Source of the DNA: Rhizobiales bacterium 2SD
Lineage (GTDB): Bacteria > Pseudomonadota > Alphaproteobacteria > Rhizobiales > Beijerinckiaceae
Assembly: GCA_005502805.1 (NCBI GenBank)
Contig: SCMY01000011.1
Span: forward strand, 1-64,000
Length of the DNA: 64,000 nt
Reading direction: 5' to 3'
The translations under genes and the position numbers were made by a program. A model generated the notes under the pieces. That model was given only the letters and a program-made list of their open reading frames with translations, had not been told where the DNA came from and made no database searches. Each line of letters begins with the position of its first letter. Positions within the stretch are counted from its first letter, which is position 1. This document shows, piece by piece, positions 1 to 8,451 of the stretch.

Positions 1-1
1 G

Positions 2-93
2 GGCTGGAGAGCGCGCCACTGAGAGATCGTTCGCGATCCCGGCCTCCATGGGACTCCAGCCGAGTCCGACCACCCCAAAATCAGGAGAACTCC
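2..93 (+). promoter_or_regulatory. Structured leader of the DUF3085 gene
   Basis: An 8-bp perfect outer stem pairs GGCTGGAG at 2-9 with CTCCAGCC at 54-61. Inside it GATCG at 25-29 pairs with CGATC at 34-38 around a TTCG tetraloop. The ribosome binding site AGGAGA lies at 84-89, outside the stem. This looks like a cis-acting RNA leader. A computational RNA motif named after DUF3085 exists in the literature, but I cannot check whether this is that motif. The leader may begin upstream of the window. Confidence 0.5.
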
Positions 94-495
94 ATGTTCA
101 CGTTCCCGCTTGCCGCGGTGCGCGCGGTCATCGCGCGTGGCGAATCGGATGCTGCCGCCAATGGCGGCTTTCGCGATCCCCATGGCGGTCTCGTGCCCGG
201 AAAGGGCCTACGACCCGGCCTTTGGCTCGTCGGAGATCAGAGTGTGTATCTGATCTCGAATGGTCGTCTTCCGGACGATGGCAAAGCACTGGTCTGCTAC
301 GCCGATCAGTGCAATCCAAGCACCAATCCGGATTGGTTCGAATACAAGACTCGCTACTTCGGCGGGGATGACGGCGTCGAGTTCATCGCAGCCGAAGAAA
401 TCCTCCCCGTTGCCGATCAGCGAGACGCCGCCACCCATCTGCGCCTCGACCTAGACGAGAACAGCATCGGGATCAGCGTCATCGTCAAGCACTGA
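94..495 (+). CDS. DUF3085 domain-containing protein
   Basis: A 133-residue soluble protein that I assign to DUF3085 from its N-terminal pattern FPLAAVRAVIARG and the mid-region LWLVGDQSVYLIS. Members are small proteins of unknown function, common next to antirestriction and ParB-like genes on alphaproteobacterial plasmids and ICEs. The start is fixed by AGGAGAACTCC just before the ATG. A structured leader precedes it and a terminator hairpin follows, so it is probably expressed as a single gene. No catalytic motif is visible. The family assignment is from memory of the sequence pattern. Confidence 0.75.
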   Translation: MFTFPLAAVRAVIARGESDAAANGGFRDPHGGLVPGKGLRPGLWLVGDQSVYLISNGRLPDDGKALVCYADQCNPSTNPDWFEYKTRYFGGDDGVEFIAAEEILPVADQRDAATHLRLDLDENSIGISVIVKH

Positions 496-520
496 CACCT
501 TTCTTCAGCTCAATCCGCCG

Positions 521-543
521 CCCCGCCTTCGCGCGGGGTTTTT
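521..543 (+). terminator. Rho-independent terminator after the DUF3085 gene
   Basis: CCCCGC at 521-526 pairs with GCGGGG at 533-538, followed by TTTTT and a second T-run at 546-551. It lies only 28 nt before the next start codon, so it separates two co-oriented genes with almost no room for a promoter between. Confidence 0.7.
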
Positions 544-570
544 GCGTTTTTTCGACCAGGAGAACCGATC

Positions 571-981
571 ATGCCGCACTTCACCATCGAAACCACCTAT
601 CTCCTGCCCGTTTACCGCCAGCGAAGCTACGAGGCGCCGAGCCTGGCCGAGGCCTGCCGGCTCTCCATCGAGGACGACGACTGGGACGGCTCGAAGCAGG
701 ATCACGAATCCGCCGGCGACACCTATGTCAGCGACATCTGGGCCGGCCCTGACGTCGCGGATCGCGGCGAGCCTGTTCCGATCCCGAGCCAATGCCGCGA
801 TACGGTTCAGCGCCAGGTCGAGCATTTCGGCGAGCTCCTGACCCAACTCGCCATTCCCGCGCAGCCCATGGGCATCTCAGCGGTCGACTTCCAGCGCTGG
901 CTACCGAACGCACAGGCCGCCGTCGCCAAGGCCAGAGCCATTCTCGAGGGACGGCGCGATCCAGACGACGTCACCGCCTGA
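571..981 (+). CDS. Hypothetical protein, acidic, 136 aa
   Basis: I do not recognise this protein. It starts at an ATG with a good ribosome binding site (CCAGGAGAACC) and has GC-rich third positions like its neighbours, which supports real coding. The first 30 residues (HFTIETTYLLPVYRQRSY) look like a beta-hairpin start. Residues 45-70 are rich in Asp and Glu, and the C-terminal 40 residues look helical. There is no signal peptide or membrane segment. It lies between two terminator hairpins, so it is probably monocistronic. Confidence 0.7.
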   Translation: MPHFTIETTYLLPVYRQRSYEAPSLAEACRLSIEDDDWDGSKQDHESAGDTYVSDIWAGPDVADRGEPVPIPSQCRDTVQRQVEHFGELLTQLAIPAQPMGISAVDFQRWLPNAQAAVAKARAILEGRRDPDDVTA

Positions 982-1006
982 ATCCACCTGCGATTGACCC
1001 CACAAC

Positions 1007-1037
1007 GCCCGGCCCCGTGCCGGGCTTTCTCATTTTT
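1007..1037 (+). terminator. Rho-independent terminator
   Basis: GCCCGGC at 1007-1013 pairs perfectly with GCCGGGC at 1019-1025 around a 5-nt loop, followed by a T-rich tract (TTTCTCATTTTT). The next gene's Shine-Dalgarno GGGAG overlaps the end of this tract. Confidence 0.7.
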
Positions 1038-1048
1038 GGGAGCCAGCC

Positions 1049-2125
1049 ATGGCCGATTACAATTCCCCGACCGTCATCACGCCGACAATCCCCGTCTCAG
1101 ACATGACGGAGCTCGAGCGCCTCATCCTGACGACCATGTTCGACCATGAATATGACGGGGACCGGATCTATTTTTTCAGCAACATCGGGCCAAGCGAGAT
1201 CATCTCGATCGATCGCGATGACCTGCTCGGCGCTCTCGAGCGCTCGGTGACGACACCCGGCGGCACTGCTTTGAGCCTCGCGATCGCCGCGCTTCGCCGC
1301 GAAGATCGGGAGGTCGATGCGACCTATCTCGACATTGATGTGTCCGAGACGCCGTGGACGTCGATCCTTCACGACATCGTCTGGCGTTCTTCGCTGCTCG
1401 ACGAGATCGTGGTGACGACCTGCTTCACCTGCACGCGGATGCGCTCGGACGGCTTTGGGGGTTCGGTGACGCGGATCACCCCCGAAGGAATCTCAAGCCG
1501 GTCCACCCTTGAGATGCTTGCGGCGTTGCGGGCCGACTGGGAACGCCACGGGGCCGAGAACGTGGCGCATTGCGACCATGACGCGCGCGCCCCTTGGCCC
1601 AGTCGCGATCCCATCACGCGCATGGTGCTGGCGATCGACGAGCAGGCGCGGAATCCCAATCCGTTCGCCACCTACCTCCTGGACCGCGGCGACACCAATT
1701 CCCTGGCCACGATCAGGCGTTTCGTCGCCTCTTTCCGCGACCCGCGCGATGCACTCCGCGTCGCGACTGGCGCTGAGCTCGAGGCGGCGCTTTGCGTCTG
1801 GGAGGCGATGCTGGAGCTGCGCCGCATCCATGAAGACGAGGCCAACCGCGATCCCGTTCATGAGAGCATCCACGAGATGCTGAACGTCTGGGATGCGATC
1901 GGCTCCCACCGGATGCGTCGTTTCGCACTCGACATCGCCGGCCTTGCGCTCCAGGTCTTCAGCGACCTCCAGCACGAAATCGCCGACACCGCCTGGGCCT
2001 TCGATTCCAACATCGTTCCGGCCGTTGTCGAAAATCTCGACTGGTCGTTCGATGGCCCGGAGCGCCGCGGTGAGCCGGAACTGTTTCTTCATGCCGTACT
2101 CGACACCCTTCGCAGAACACCATAG
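1049..2125 (+). CDS. Hypothetical protein, 358 aa
   Basis: I do not recognise a family. The start has a clear site (GGGAGCCAGCC before ATG). The protein is soluble, acidic and largely helical, with no signal peptide. Residues 110-145 hold a motif CFTCTRMRSDGFGG; its two Cys are too few for a zinc site on their own. It is followed 29 bp later by another small unknown gene, so the two may form an operon. Codon use matches its neighbours. Confidence 0.75.
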   Translation: MADYNSPTVITPTIPVSDMTELERLILTTMFDHEYDGDRIYFFSNIGPSEIISIDRDDLLGALERSVTTPGGTALSLAIAALRREDREVDATYLDIDVSETPWTSILHDIVWRSSLLDEIVVTTCFTCTRMRSDGFGGSVTRITPEGISSRSTLEMLAALRADWERHGAENVAHCDHDARAPWPSRDPITRMVLAIDEQARNPNPFATYLLDRGDTNSLATIRRFVASFRDPRDALRVATGAELEAALCVWEAMLELRRIHEDEANRDPVHESIHEMLNVWDAIGSHRMRRFALDIAGLALQVFSDLQHEIADTAWAFDSNIVPAVVENLDWSFDGPERRGEPELFLHAVLDTLRRTP

Positions 2126-2154
2126 CGTCCGCTGAAGCAGTCAGGGAGCCGTCC

Positions 2155-2457
2155 ATGAACGAGCCGACCCGCGCCGCCTTCGAGCGGCTGCTCAAGGTGG
2201 CGCGCAGCGACACGGGACAGGCCCACCGTGTCGCGGACTTCATCTTCGCCTGGTGGAATGCCGAGAGCCTCGGACGGTTCGATCTGGCAGACCTCTTCGC
2301 CGTCGACCTCGCCATCTCGCAGGATATGGCGACGGTCTTCTCCTATATGGCGAGCCGCTCCGTGGCCGAATATCCGGACCTCTACCGGGGAGAGATCGAG
2401 CAGTTGATCGCCCAATGGCGGCCGGAGATCTGGGCGAGGTCGAAGGAAGTCGCCTGA
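2155..2457 (+). CDS. Hypothetical protein, 100 aa
   Basis: A small soluble protein of unknown function, 29 bp behind the 358-residue gene and probably co-transcribed with it. The start ATG follows AGGGAGCCGTCC. The sequence is helical and includes DFIFAWWNAESLGRFDL near residue 25. Its stop lies 19 bp from the convergent stop of the DUF1173 gene. Proteins of this general look recur beside DUF2958/DUF3085-type genes on alphaproteobacterial mobile elements, but I cannot name the family. Confidence 0.7.
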   Translation: MNEPTRAAFERLLKVARSDTGQAHRVADFIFAWWNAESLGRFDLADLFAVDLAISQDMATVFSYMASRSVAEYPDLYRGEIEQLIAQWRPEIWARSKEVA

Positions 2458-2476
2458 CCGTACCGACGTCTGAGGG

Positions 2477-3160
2477 CTAGCGCGCCGGCAAGGCCGGCAT
2501 GTCGCCATGTGCGGTCCGCCAGATCCAGCTGTCCATCTCGGGTCGGCTCGCGATCAGCTCCTCCAGCGCGGCGTCATAGGCGTCGTCGGCGCCGGCCGGC
2601 ACGACGAACAGCGCCACCGGCCGTGGCCGATGCTGCATCAGGAGCGCGGCGACGATCGGCTGCTCGGCCGGTGCCGCGTAGCGTAATCCCTTGATGCTCT
2701 GTTCCCGGACCTTCGCCAGGGCCTCGACCAGGCGCTGCTCATGCGCGGATTCATAGGGAATCCAGTTCTCGGCCACAGCCATCAGCGCGATCTCCTCGAC
2801 GATGGCGAGGCCGGCCGCGTTCATTCCGAACGTCGCGATCGCCATCAGATGCGAGGCGTCGTTCGCCGCCCACAGCGCGAGCTCGATCTCGAACCGAGTC
2901 TGCACCCGCTGCCAACTCTTCTCATCGAGGAGGAACGGGAATCCCGGCATGTGCTTCACGACGAGCCGGTGGCCGCCGCGTCCCGGCTGAAACTCCTTCA
3001 CCTCGCCGACGACCAGCATCAGCTTGCGTGGCCCCGCCTTCTGCGGCTGGATCTCGCTCAGCTTCGCGGCGCGCCGCTGCTCGATCGCCTCCTTGTTCGC
3101 GGCGCGGAACGGCTCCGGCACCAGCAGCATGTCGCTCAGCGGGCCTCCCTTCACGATCAT
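2477..3160 (-). CDS. DUF1173 protein, C-terminal half (second ORF of a split gene)
   Basis: This ORF matches residues from about 165 to the end of the intact DUF1173 protein at 24509-25705. Shared stretches are VVGEVKE, GHRLVVKH against GHRLVIKH, ENWIPYES against DNWIPFES, and the end PALPA. The ATG at 3160 overlaps the TGA of the upstream ORF as ATGA, which is typical of translational coupling. DUF1173 proteins are encoded on rhizobial and sphingomonad mobile elements; their biochemical role is not known to me. Either the two halves are made as separate polypeptides or the gene is frameshifted. Confidence 0.75.
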   Translation of the reverse strand: MIVKGGPLSDMLLVPEPFRAANKEAIEQRRAAKLSEIQPQKAGPRKLMLVVGEVKEFQPGRGGHRLVVKHMPGFPFLLDEKSWQRVQTRFEIELALWAANDASHLMAIATFGMNAAGLAIVEEIALMAVAENWIPYESAHEQRLVEALAKVREQSIKGLRYAAPAEQPIVAALLMQHRPRPVALFVVPAGADDAYDAALEELIASRPEMDSWIWRTAHGDMPALPAR

Positions 3161-3675
3161 GGTCTGGCCGCCTCGATCAGGTGCCAGCGGATATTCCACC
3201 AGTGGCGCTTGTCGGCCCAGGCCGACGTCCATTTGGTCAGGCCCGCTTCGTTCCAGAGAAAATGCAGCAGGGCACGCAGCGACAGCCGACGCGCCTCGCT
3301 CTTCACCGAGCTCGTCTCGGCCGTGCCCGGCGTCGGCGCCGCCCGGCTACCCGTGCGCGTCAAGCTGAACTCCAGCCGCAGGGCCGCCATTCCCGTCGCC
3401 GGATCGAGCCGGATCGCGCTGCCCATCATCGGGCCAAGACCGGAGAGATCGATCGGCGGCTCGTAGGACTCGCAGGATGGATCATGCTGTCCGCCGGTCA
3501 GCGGCATGCGCTTGATGACGAGCTGCTCGCCGAGCGCGGCGACATACATCGGGATGCCCGGATTGCGGCACAGGCACAGTGGCCGCAATCGGTCACGATA
3601 TGCACTCGAAAGAGCCGCCGGCAGAGCCGGATCGTCCTCATCGAGAATAGTGCCTGCGATCTCGAACCGGCGCAT
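3157..3675 (-). CDS. DUF1173 protein, N-terminal half (first ORF of a split gene)
   Basis: The 172-residue product matches the N-terminus of the intact DUF1173 protein at 24509-25705: MRRFEI against MRQIAI, RPLCLCRNPGIPMY against RPLCLCRDPGLPLY, and CESYEPP against CASYEPP. The paired cysteines in LCLC and the later QHDPSC suggest a metal or structural Cys cluster. The start at 3675 was chosen by alignment to that paralogue; an upstream in-frame ATG exists at 3768. The stop falls exactly where the paralogue has a variable linker, so each half may fold by itself. Confidence 0.75.
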   Translation of the reverse strand: MRRFEIAGTILDEDDPALPAALSSAYRDRLRPLCLCRNPGIPMYVAALGEQLVIKRMPLTGGQHDPSCESYEPPIDLSGLGPMMGSAIRLDPATGMAALRLEFSLTRTGSRAAPTPGTAETSSVKSEARRLSLRALLHFLWNEAGLTKWTSAWADKRHWWNIRWHLIEAARP

Positions 3676-3789
3676 TCCGCTCCGCTCCCCGGAAACGCCG
3701 AATCTTCCCCGACCAAGCCCGTCAGGGCAACCGGTCATTTGTGACGGGTTGCGCCGCCCAGCGCGCAAGAGTCGGAGCTGGGTCGGGAA

Positions 3790-3928
3790 GGGCTCGGCGG
3801 CGCGGCAGGAAAGAGGGCGCTCCTGCGCGGCCGGCGGGCAGGCGCCCGCCTGATGGGCCCTCCGCTCCTACGCCTTCGCTGAAGGCTTTTCCCTGCTTCT
3901 CGCTCACCTGTTCAGAAAGGTCTGACCC
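3790..3928 (+). promoter_or_regulatory. GC-rich hairpin leader upstream of the 296-aa gene
   Basis: The leader has a purine-rich stretch (AGGAAAGAGGGCGCTCC near 3807), several GC palindromes, and a perfect hairpin with GCCTTC at 3872-3877 and GAAGGC at 3881-3886, followed by TTTT. It resembles the leaders before the DUF932, ParB and ArdB genes. The hairpin plus T-run could also act as an attenuator. Confidence 0.4.
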
Positions 3929-4819
3929 ATGCCCGTTTTCACGACGAAGGAAGAATATTTCTACGCCGAATGCCTGCCCATCACGATCTACCGTGAGGGC
4001 GAACCCTTCGCGGCCGTCATCGGGGACGGCATTCCTGGCGAGCCTGCAACGGAAACCGACAAGGCGCGCGCCGCGCAGATCCGCGACGCGTTGGCAGCGA
4101 GCGAGCCCACGGTCGGCTCCTTCCACGGCGCGAGCATTGCGGAGCAGGTCCGGCTTGCCTCGTCACTCGCCGGAACAGAGGATGAAGGCGGGCGGCAGGA
4201 TCTGCGCGACATCATCGCCTATTTGGGCCGGCGCGCATCGGTCCAGCAGAACGCGCTCGCCTCGCTCGCCATCGTGGCTGGCGAGATCGTCTTTGGAGAC
4301 GGTACGGATGCCAGTCAGCAGAGGGCCATCGACCATGCGGTCGCGGCCCTCAAGGTCCACGGCATCACGCGGGACGTCTGGGCGCTGGCGCTGGCGGGCG
4401 AGCCACCCAAGCCCGACCCGCTGCGCGACGCCGCCAGGGATATGCTGGCAGCGCTGAAGAAGCGCTCCGCACAAATGGAGCAATTCCACAGGCGGCTTTC
4501 GCCCGCTGATAGGCTGGGCGGCTATGGCGTCCTCTTGAAAGCCTGGATGGACGAAGACGGAGCCCTCATCGCCCGCGCCGAAGCCAGCGGGATGGCGGAC
4601 GCGTCGGAGAAGAATTCCCAGCCGGCCGACTTCGAGCAGCGCCGCGACGGGTGGCTCATCGCCTTCATCCCGATCAGTTCGGCAGCGCGACAATGGAGCA
4701 TCGATGCCGGTCCGAAAAACGCGCGCTGGGAACACCAGCGCTGGTATGCCGCTCGTCGCGATGCGCCTACGACGCGACGCGAGATCGAAGCCGAAGGCTT
4801 CACGGTGCGGGATGCCTGA
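3929..4819 (+). CDS. Hypothetical protein, 296 aa
   Basis: I do not recognise a named domain. The N-terminal 30 residues (TKEEYFYAECLPITIYREGEPF) look like beta strands. Residues 65-160 are helical, and the C-terminus has WYAARRDAPTTRREIEAEG. There is no signal peptide or membrane segment. The start is supported by GAAAGGTCTGACCC before the ATG and by the structured leader in front. Its codon usage and GC match the surrounding accessory genes, so I regard it as real but functionally unknown. Confidence 0.7.
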   Translation: MPVFTTKEEYFYAECLPITIYREGEPFAAVIGDGIPGEPATETDKARAAQIRDALAASEPTVGSFHGASIAEQVRLASSLAGTEDEGGRQDLRDIIAYLGRRASVQQNALASLAIVAGEIVFGDGTDASQQRAIDHAVAALKVHGITRDVWALALAGEPPKPDPLRDAARDMLAALKKRSAQMEQFHRRLSPADRLGGYGVLLKAWMDEDGALIARAEASGMADASEKNSQPADFEQRRDGWLIAFIPISSAARQWSIDAGPKNARWEHQRWYAARRDAPTTRREIEAEGFTVRDA

Positions 4820-4954
4820 GGCGATGCCGTTTTTCCACCCCACATGCACCGATGTCGAAAAGATCGTCGCGTTGCCTCGTCCCTGCTTCGGAGCCCAGAT
4901 AGGGCGAAGACGATCACCATCAGGCGAGACCGTGGTCCCGGAAGGCGAGGAATC

Positions 4955-5353
4955 ATGCCGATAGTCAGCATTGCGTATCGCCGCAAGACGAACGAGATCC
5001 GGGAAGGGTCTGTCGAGATCACCGTCGACGAGGAGGTCGCCGATACCCTGCGCCAGGGTAAGAACATGGAAGCCTGGGCCATCTTCACGATGGTCGGGCA
5101 GGTCAAAAACTGGCGGACCGTCCCGAGCGCGCTTCAGCCCGATCTCGAATTCGTCGCCAGGATCGATGGCGTCGACGTCAAGGCAGAGGCGCCGCCCAAG
5201 CCGATGCGCAGGGAGCCGCGCGAGATCGCGGCTCGCGCATTGTGCCGCCGTGCCGGCCATCCCGAGAACACGAAATTCCAGGGCAAACCGATGTGGATGA
5301 GCTTTCTGGCCGATGCCGACGCCGTCATCGCCGCGCTCGACAGCACGGGATGA
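4955..5353 (+). CDS. Hypothetical protein, 132 aa
   Basis: The start at 4955 was preferred over an in-frame ATG at 4844 because GAAGGCGAGG lies just upstream and the earlier residues are Arg-rich and look non-coding. The product starts MPIVSIAYRRKTNEIREGSVEITVD and is a soluble, mixed alpha/beta protein. A conserved-looking C-terminal motif reads RRAGHPENTKFQGKPMW. I cannot assign a family. It is the last gene of this stretch and converges on the toxin-antitoxin pair. Confidence 0.65.
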   Translation: MPIVSIAYRRKTNEIREGSVEITVDEEVADTLRQGKNMEAWAIFTMVGQVKNWRTVPSALQPDLEFVARIDGVDVKAEAPPKPMRREPREIAARALCRRAGHPENTKFQGKPMWMSFLADADAVIAALDSTG

Positions 5354-5413
5354 GACGGCGGAATGCCGACGAAGGAGCTGGCCGCGTCGCCAGTGAGCCA
5401 AATCCTGCCTCCG

Positions 5414-5695
5414 TCACCGGACTTGGGCGGCTTTGTAGACCTCCGAGCGCTCGCGCTTGCCCACGGCGATGACGAGCACGACGACTTCGGCGTCGCGTAC
5501 CTCGTAAACCAGCCGATAGCCGCTGCTGCGCAGCTTGATCTTGTAGCGATCCTTGCTGCCATGCAGCTTTGCCGACGGGATGCGGGGCGTCTCCAGCCGT
5601 TCAGCGAGCTTCTTCTTGAACTGGGAGCGGGTATTGGCGTCGAGCTTGCGCCATTCCTTCTCGGCTTCGACCAGGAATTTGAGCTTATAGCTCAT
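5414..5695 (-). CDS. relE: Type II toxin, RelE/ParE family
   Basis: The 93-residue product begins MSYKLKFLVEAEKEWRKLD and has the family's C-terminal strand pattern YRLVYEVRDAEVVVLVIAVGKRER. RelE-type toxins cleave mRNA on the ribosome; the conserved basic residues (Lys and Arg in YKIKLR, GYRLVY and GKRER) are present, so it looks intact. The start at 5695 overlaps the antitoxin stop by 11 bp, the usual antitoxin-first coupled layout. It probably stabilises the element after segregation. Confidence 0.9.
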   Translation of the reverse strand: MSYKLKFLVEAEKEWRKLDANTRSQFKKKLAERLETPRIPSAKLHGSKDRYKIKLRSSGYRLVYEVRDAEVVVLVIAVGKRERSEVYKAAQVR

Positions 5696-5933
5696 CAAGG
5701 CTGACCTCGATCGCCTTCTGTCCCTTGCGGGCATCCGCGATCGCGTTCAGCTCGATATCTTCCAGACGGTCCATCAAGGCCTCAAAAGCGCGGGCCGGCA
5801 CGCAATAGAACGCCGGTTCATTGCGATTGAGGATCGCGACGGGAAAGCCCTCGCCGGCCGCGACGGTTCCCATGGGATTGCGCTTCAATTCCGAAACGCT
5901 GGCCGTGACCTCCGCCAGGATTGTGTGGGGCAT
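5685..5933 (-). CDS. Type II antitoxin, Phd/YefM (StbD-like) family
   Basis: The 82-residue product starts MPHTILAEVTASVSELKRNP, the pattern of Phd/YefM DNA-binding antitoxins, with the core FPVAILNRNEPAFYCVP. Its C-terminus (DARKGQKAIEVSLDEL) would wrap the toxin. It lies directly upstream of the RelE-like toxin with an 11-bp overlap. Such antitoxins repress their own promoter, which should lie in 5934-6050. The start was chosen at the ATG that gives the family length. Confidence 0.9.
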   Translation of the reverse strand: MPHTILAEVTASVSELKRNPMGTVAAGEGFPVAILNRNEPAFYCVPARAFEALMDRLEDIELNAIADARKGQKAIEVSLDEL

Positions 5934-6111
5934 CGCGATCTCCTCAAACAGAGCACCATAAATAGCACTCGGAACAGGGCTCTTCAAGGCTCTCTCGTAT
6001 CGCCGGCCCGCCGCCGGCGCCCTGCTGCTGGATAGAGACCGAGGAGGGTCGATGCGTGAACACGCAGTGCGGACGCGAGAGCTGTCCGGTATCCAACAGG
6101 AGATTGTCCCC

Positions 6112-6909
6112 ATGCGCTTCCGCCACTGGCATCGCCCGGAACCCTATGCCGACACATCGCGAAAGCGGGCTGCCTTTCATCGCAAGCAGCGCCTCGAGCG
6201 CGAGGCACTGCCACTTTTCGCCGATCAGATCGCCTCGACCCAGCATGATGTTGACGAAGAAATGGCGCGCCGCGCCATCTGGTGGGGCGAGTTCGAGCGC
6301 GAGCGCCGCGATGAACGGGCGGCCTGGTGGCGCAAGGGGCGGGCGCGGCTGTTCGCCATGCCGGATGGTTTGCGTGCCCGTGTCCGAACCGTCTGGCGAA
6401 GCTGTCCTTATCCCGCCGATCCGGCGAGCTTTGCCGATTTCCTCCATCAGATCGTGATCGGCAGGCTCGATCCCGACAATCCGCCCTGGGCCTTTCGGCC
6501 TGCGCTCAACCCCCGCGTCACCCGTGATCCGCAGAGCTTCGAGCAAGCCTTCCGCCAGATCGGCCGCAAGCAGGGTTCCGGCGGGACGACACCACCCGAG
6601 GAGCTGCTGTTCTGCGGCAATCTCGGCGCCGGCATCTTGTTTCTGTCGGTCCAGTTGCGGCCGATTGATCAAGCGCGTGGCCTCTGCCCCGATCATCGGC
6701 TGCACGGTTCTCATCTCCGGCGGGCAAGCCACTGGCTGGACGTCGAGGTCACCGGCCGCTGCTGCGATGCCGAGCTCGCCTTGATCGAGCGGCTCGCCCA
6801 GGCCGGAAACCCACGGCCGGTCATTGCTCGACGAGCAGCTTCATGGGCAGCGCGCTTACCGGAAGATGGCGAGCGCGACGACGTTCGGGACGCTTGCCGG
6901 CCGCCATGA
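6112..6909 (+). CDS. Hypothetical protein, 265 aa, Arg/Trp-rich N-terminus
   Basis: The start at 6112 follows ACAGGAGATTGTCCCC; a longer form from 6052 is possible. The N-terminal 90 residues are strongly charged, with clusters such as RKQRLEREALPLF and GEFERERRDERAAWWRKGRAR, and look like a long amphipathic helix. The middle carries PADPASFADFLHQIVIGRLDPDNPPWAFRPAL. No known domain is recognised. The end is close to the DUF932 leader. It probably has a real coding frame, although the last 100 residues are less convincing. Confidence 0.55.
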   Translation: MRFRHWHRPEPYADTSRKRAAFHRKQRLEREALPLFADQIASTQHDVDEEMARRAIWWGEFERERRDERAAWWRKGRARLFAMPDGLRARVRTVWRSCPYPADPASFADFLHQIVIGRLDPDNPPWAFRPALNPRVTRDPQSFEQAFRQIGRKQGSGGTTPPEELLFCGNLGAGILFLSVQLRPIDQARGLCPDHRLHGSHLRRASHWLDVEVTGRCCDAELALIERLAQAGNPRPVIARRAASWAARLPEDGERDDVRDACRPP

Positions 6910-6989
6910 CGATCCTCCCTAGAAGATCGAGCGACAGATCCGCGCAATCGTCGCGCGCCAGCGCAGATTCAGCGTCGAGCCGGGCGGCT

Positions 6990-7105
6990 GCGCTCCGTCC
7001 GTTCGCGTTGGCGCGCGACGGGGAGCGAGAGGGCGAAAGGGCGTTGCCCGGCGGGTTTTGCGGTTCGGAGAGAGGTCTCCGGCGCCCGTCATGGAGGTTC
7101 CAGCC
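6990..7105 (+). promoter_or_regulatory. Hairpin leader of the DUF932 gene
   Basis: A purine-rich box (AGCGAGAGGGCGAAAGGGCG) is followed by a perfect hairpin with CGGAGA at 7066-7071 and TCTCCG at 7076-7081. CCCGTCATGGAG, which contains the Shine-Dalgarno GGAG, comes next, then the start codon. The ParB gene leader at 8350-8451 has the same order, with a different stem sequence and nearly the same CCGTCATGGAG. Confidence 0.5.
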
Positions 7106-8299
7106 ATGAACACGCAGGTTCTCGATGCCCGTCCGCAGACCGGCGGGGGGTACAAGGTCGATGTGTCCCGCGGCGAGCGCATCGGCCGTGTTTCGTCCGA
7201 ATGGTTCTCGCGCCCGGACGACGAACGCTTCCTGTCGCTCGGCGACCTCGCGCGCATGGTCGGCGCCCGTTCCGAGCGCAGTCGCACGCGCACCGTCGAG
7301 AGCGCGCGGATTCATGTCGAAGCCAGCCGCAACGATCCCGAACGCATCACGCTGATGCTGCCGGGGGCCGAGGCTCCGGCAGCGCCGACGCATTGGAGTT
7401 TCGGTCAGCTCGCAAGCCTCGTCGGCGCGCCGGCCGCCAATCTGCGTCAGCTCCCCGCGCCGCTTGCCGGCATCAACCTGCAATATGGCCTCACCAACCA
7501 TCGCGCGGAGCAGGTCAAGACCTTCGAGGCCGACGACGGCCGGGTCGAGCTGCGCGCCGTGACCGGCGTGGACTATGGCCGCATCTTCGACCACGAACTG
7601 GTCGAGGCCGTCCAGCGCATCGCCGGGAACGGCACTGGCGACACCCGCTGGAAAGTCCCCGGCGTGCTCGACTGGTCCACCGGCGTCTACAATCCCGGCG
7701 TCGACATCACCAAGGACACGACGACGCTCTACGCTTCGGATCGTGATGTTTTCGTGTTCCTCGTCGACGATCTCAACCCGATCGAGGCTGGTCGCCTCCC
7801 CGATGGTTCACCCGATCTGTATTTCCGTGGCTTCTACTGCTGGAATTCCGAAGTCGGCGCAAAGACACTCGGGATCGCCAGCTTTTATCTGCGCGCAGTC
7901 TGCCAGAATCGCAATCTCTGGGGCGTCGAAGACTTCGAGGAAATCACCATTCGTCACTCGAAATACGCTGCCTCCCGTTTCGCGCACGAGGCCGCGCCTG
8001 CGCTGCTCAACTTCGCCAATTCCTCGCCGATGCCCTTCATCAACGGCATCAAGGCGTCCCGCGAGCGGATCGTCGCGCGCAGCGACGAGGACCGGACCGA
8101 TTTCCTCCGTGCCCGTGGCTTCTCCAAGGCTGAGACGGCGAAGATCATCGACCGGGTGCTGCACGAAGAAGGCCGTCCGCCCGAGTCGATCTTCGACTTC
8201 GTCCAGGGCATCACGGCCTTCGCCCGCGACAAGACCCATCAGGATGCCCGCCTCGATCTGGAGAGCAAAGCCAAGAAGCTGCTCGATCGCGCGGCCTGA
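7106..8299 (+). CDS. DUF932 domain-containing protein
   Basis: The 397-residue protein carries the DUF932 core: GLTNHRAEQVKTFEADDGRVELRAVTG near residue 132, then DRDVFVFLVDD, a FYCWNSEVG motif and FYLRAVCQNRNLWG. Family members are related to phage/plasmid proteins such as YfjQ/YafZ and lie beside antirestriction genes. Their function is not settled, though links to anti-defence or DNA processing have been suggested. The start at 7106 was chosen because GGAG lies 10 nt upstream and follows the leader hairpin. The next gene is ParB, a pairing common on these elements. Confidence 0.9.
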   Translation: MNTQVLDARPQTGGGYKVDVSRGERIGRVSSEWFSRPDDERFLSLGDLARMVGARSERSRTRTVESARIHVEASRNDPERITLMLPGAEAPAAPTHWSFGQLASLVGAPAANLRQLPAPLAGINLQYGLTNHRAEQVKTFEADDGRVELRAVTGVDYGRIFDHELVEAVQRIAGNGTGDTRWKVPGVLDWSTGVYNPGVDITKDTTTLYASDRDVFVFLVDDLNPIEAGRLPDGSPDLYFRGFYCWNSEVGAKTLGIASFYLRAVCQNRNLWGVEDFEEITIRHSKYAASRFAHEAAPALLNFANSSPMPFINGIKASRERIVARSDEDRTDFLRARGFSKAETAKIIDRVLHEEGRPPESIFDFVQGITAFARDKTHQDARLDLESKAKKLLDRAA

Positions 8300-8349
8300 T
8301 CTCCGGTGGCGACACCTGTCGCCACCGCATCCTTCCGCTCCGTCCGGCG

Positions 8350-8451
8350 TGCGGCGCTGCCCCTTCAGAGGAAGAGGGCGGCGCTTCGCGTCGTGACGGT
8401 TTTTCGGTCCGGGAGATTGGCTCCCGGACGGCCGTCATGGAGTGGACCACC
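8350..8451 (+). promoter_or_regulatory. Hairpin leader of the ParB-type gene
   Basis: AGAGGAAGAGGGCGGCGC is followed by a 9-bp perfect hairpin, GTCCGGGAG at 8407-8415 with CTCCCGGAC at 8421-8429. GGCCGTCATGGAGTGG and the start codon follow. Compared with the DUF932 leader, the stem bases differ but pairing is kept, which is the pattern expected of a conserved RNA structure. Confidence 0.55.

Noticed and set aside
4163..5401. 412-aa minus-strand ORF
   Set aside because: Covers two better-supported plus-strand genes and has no recognisable domain.
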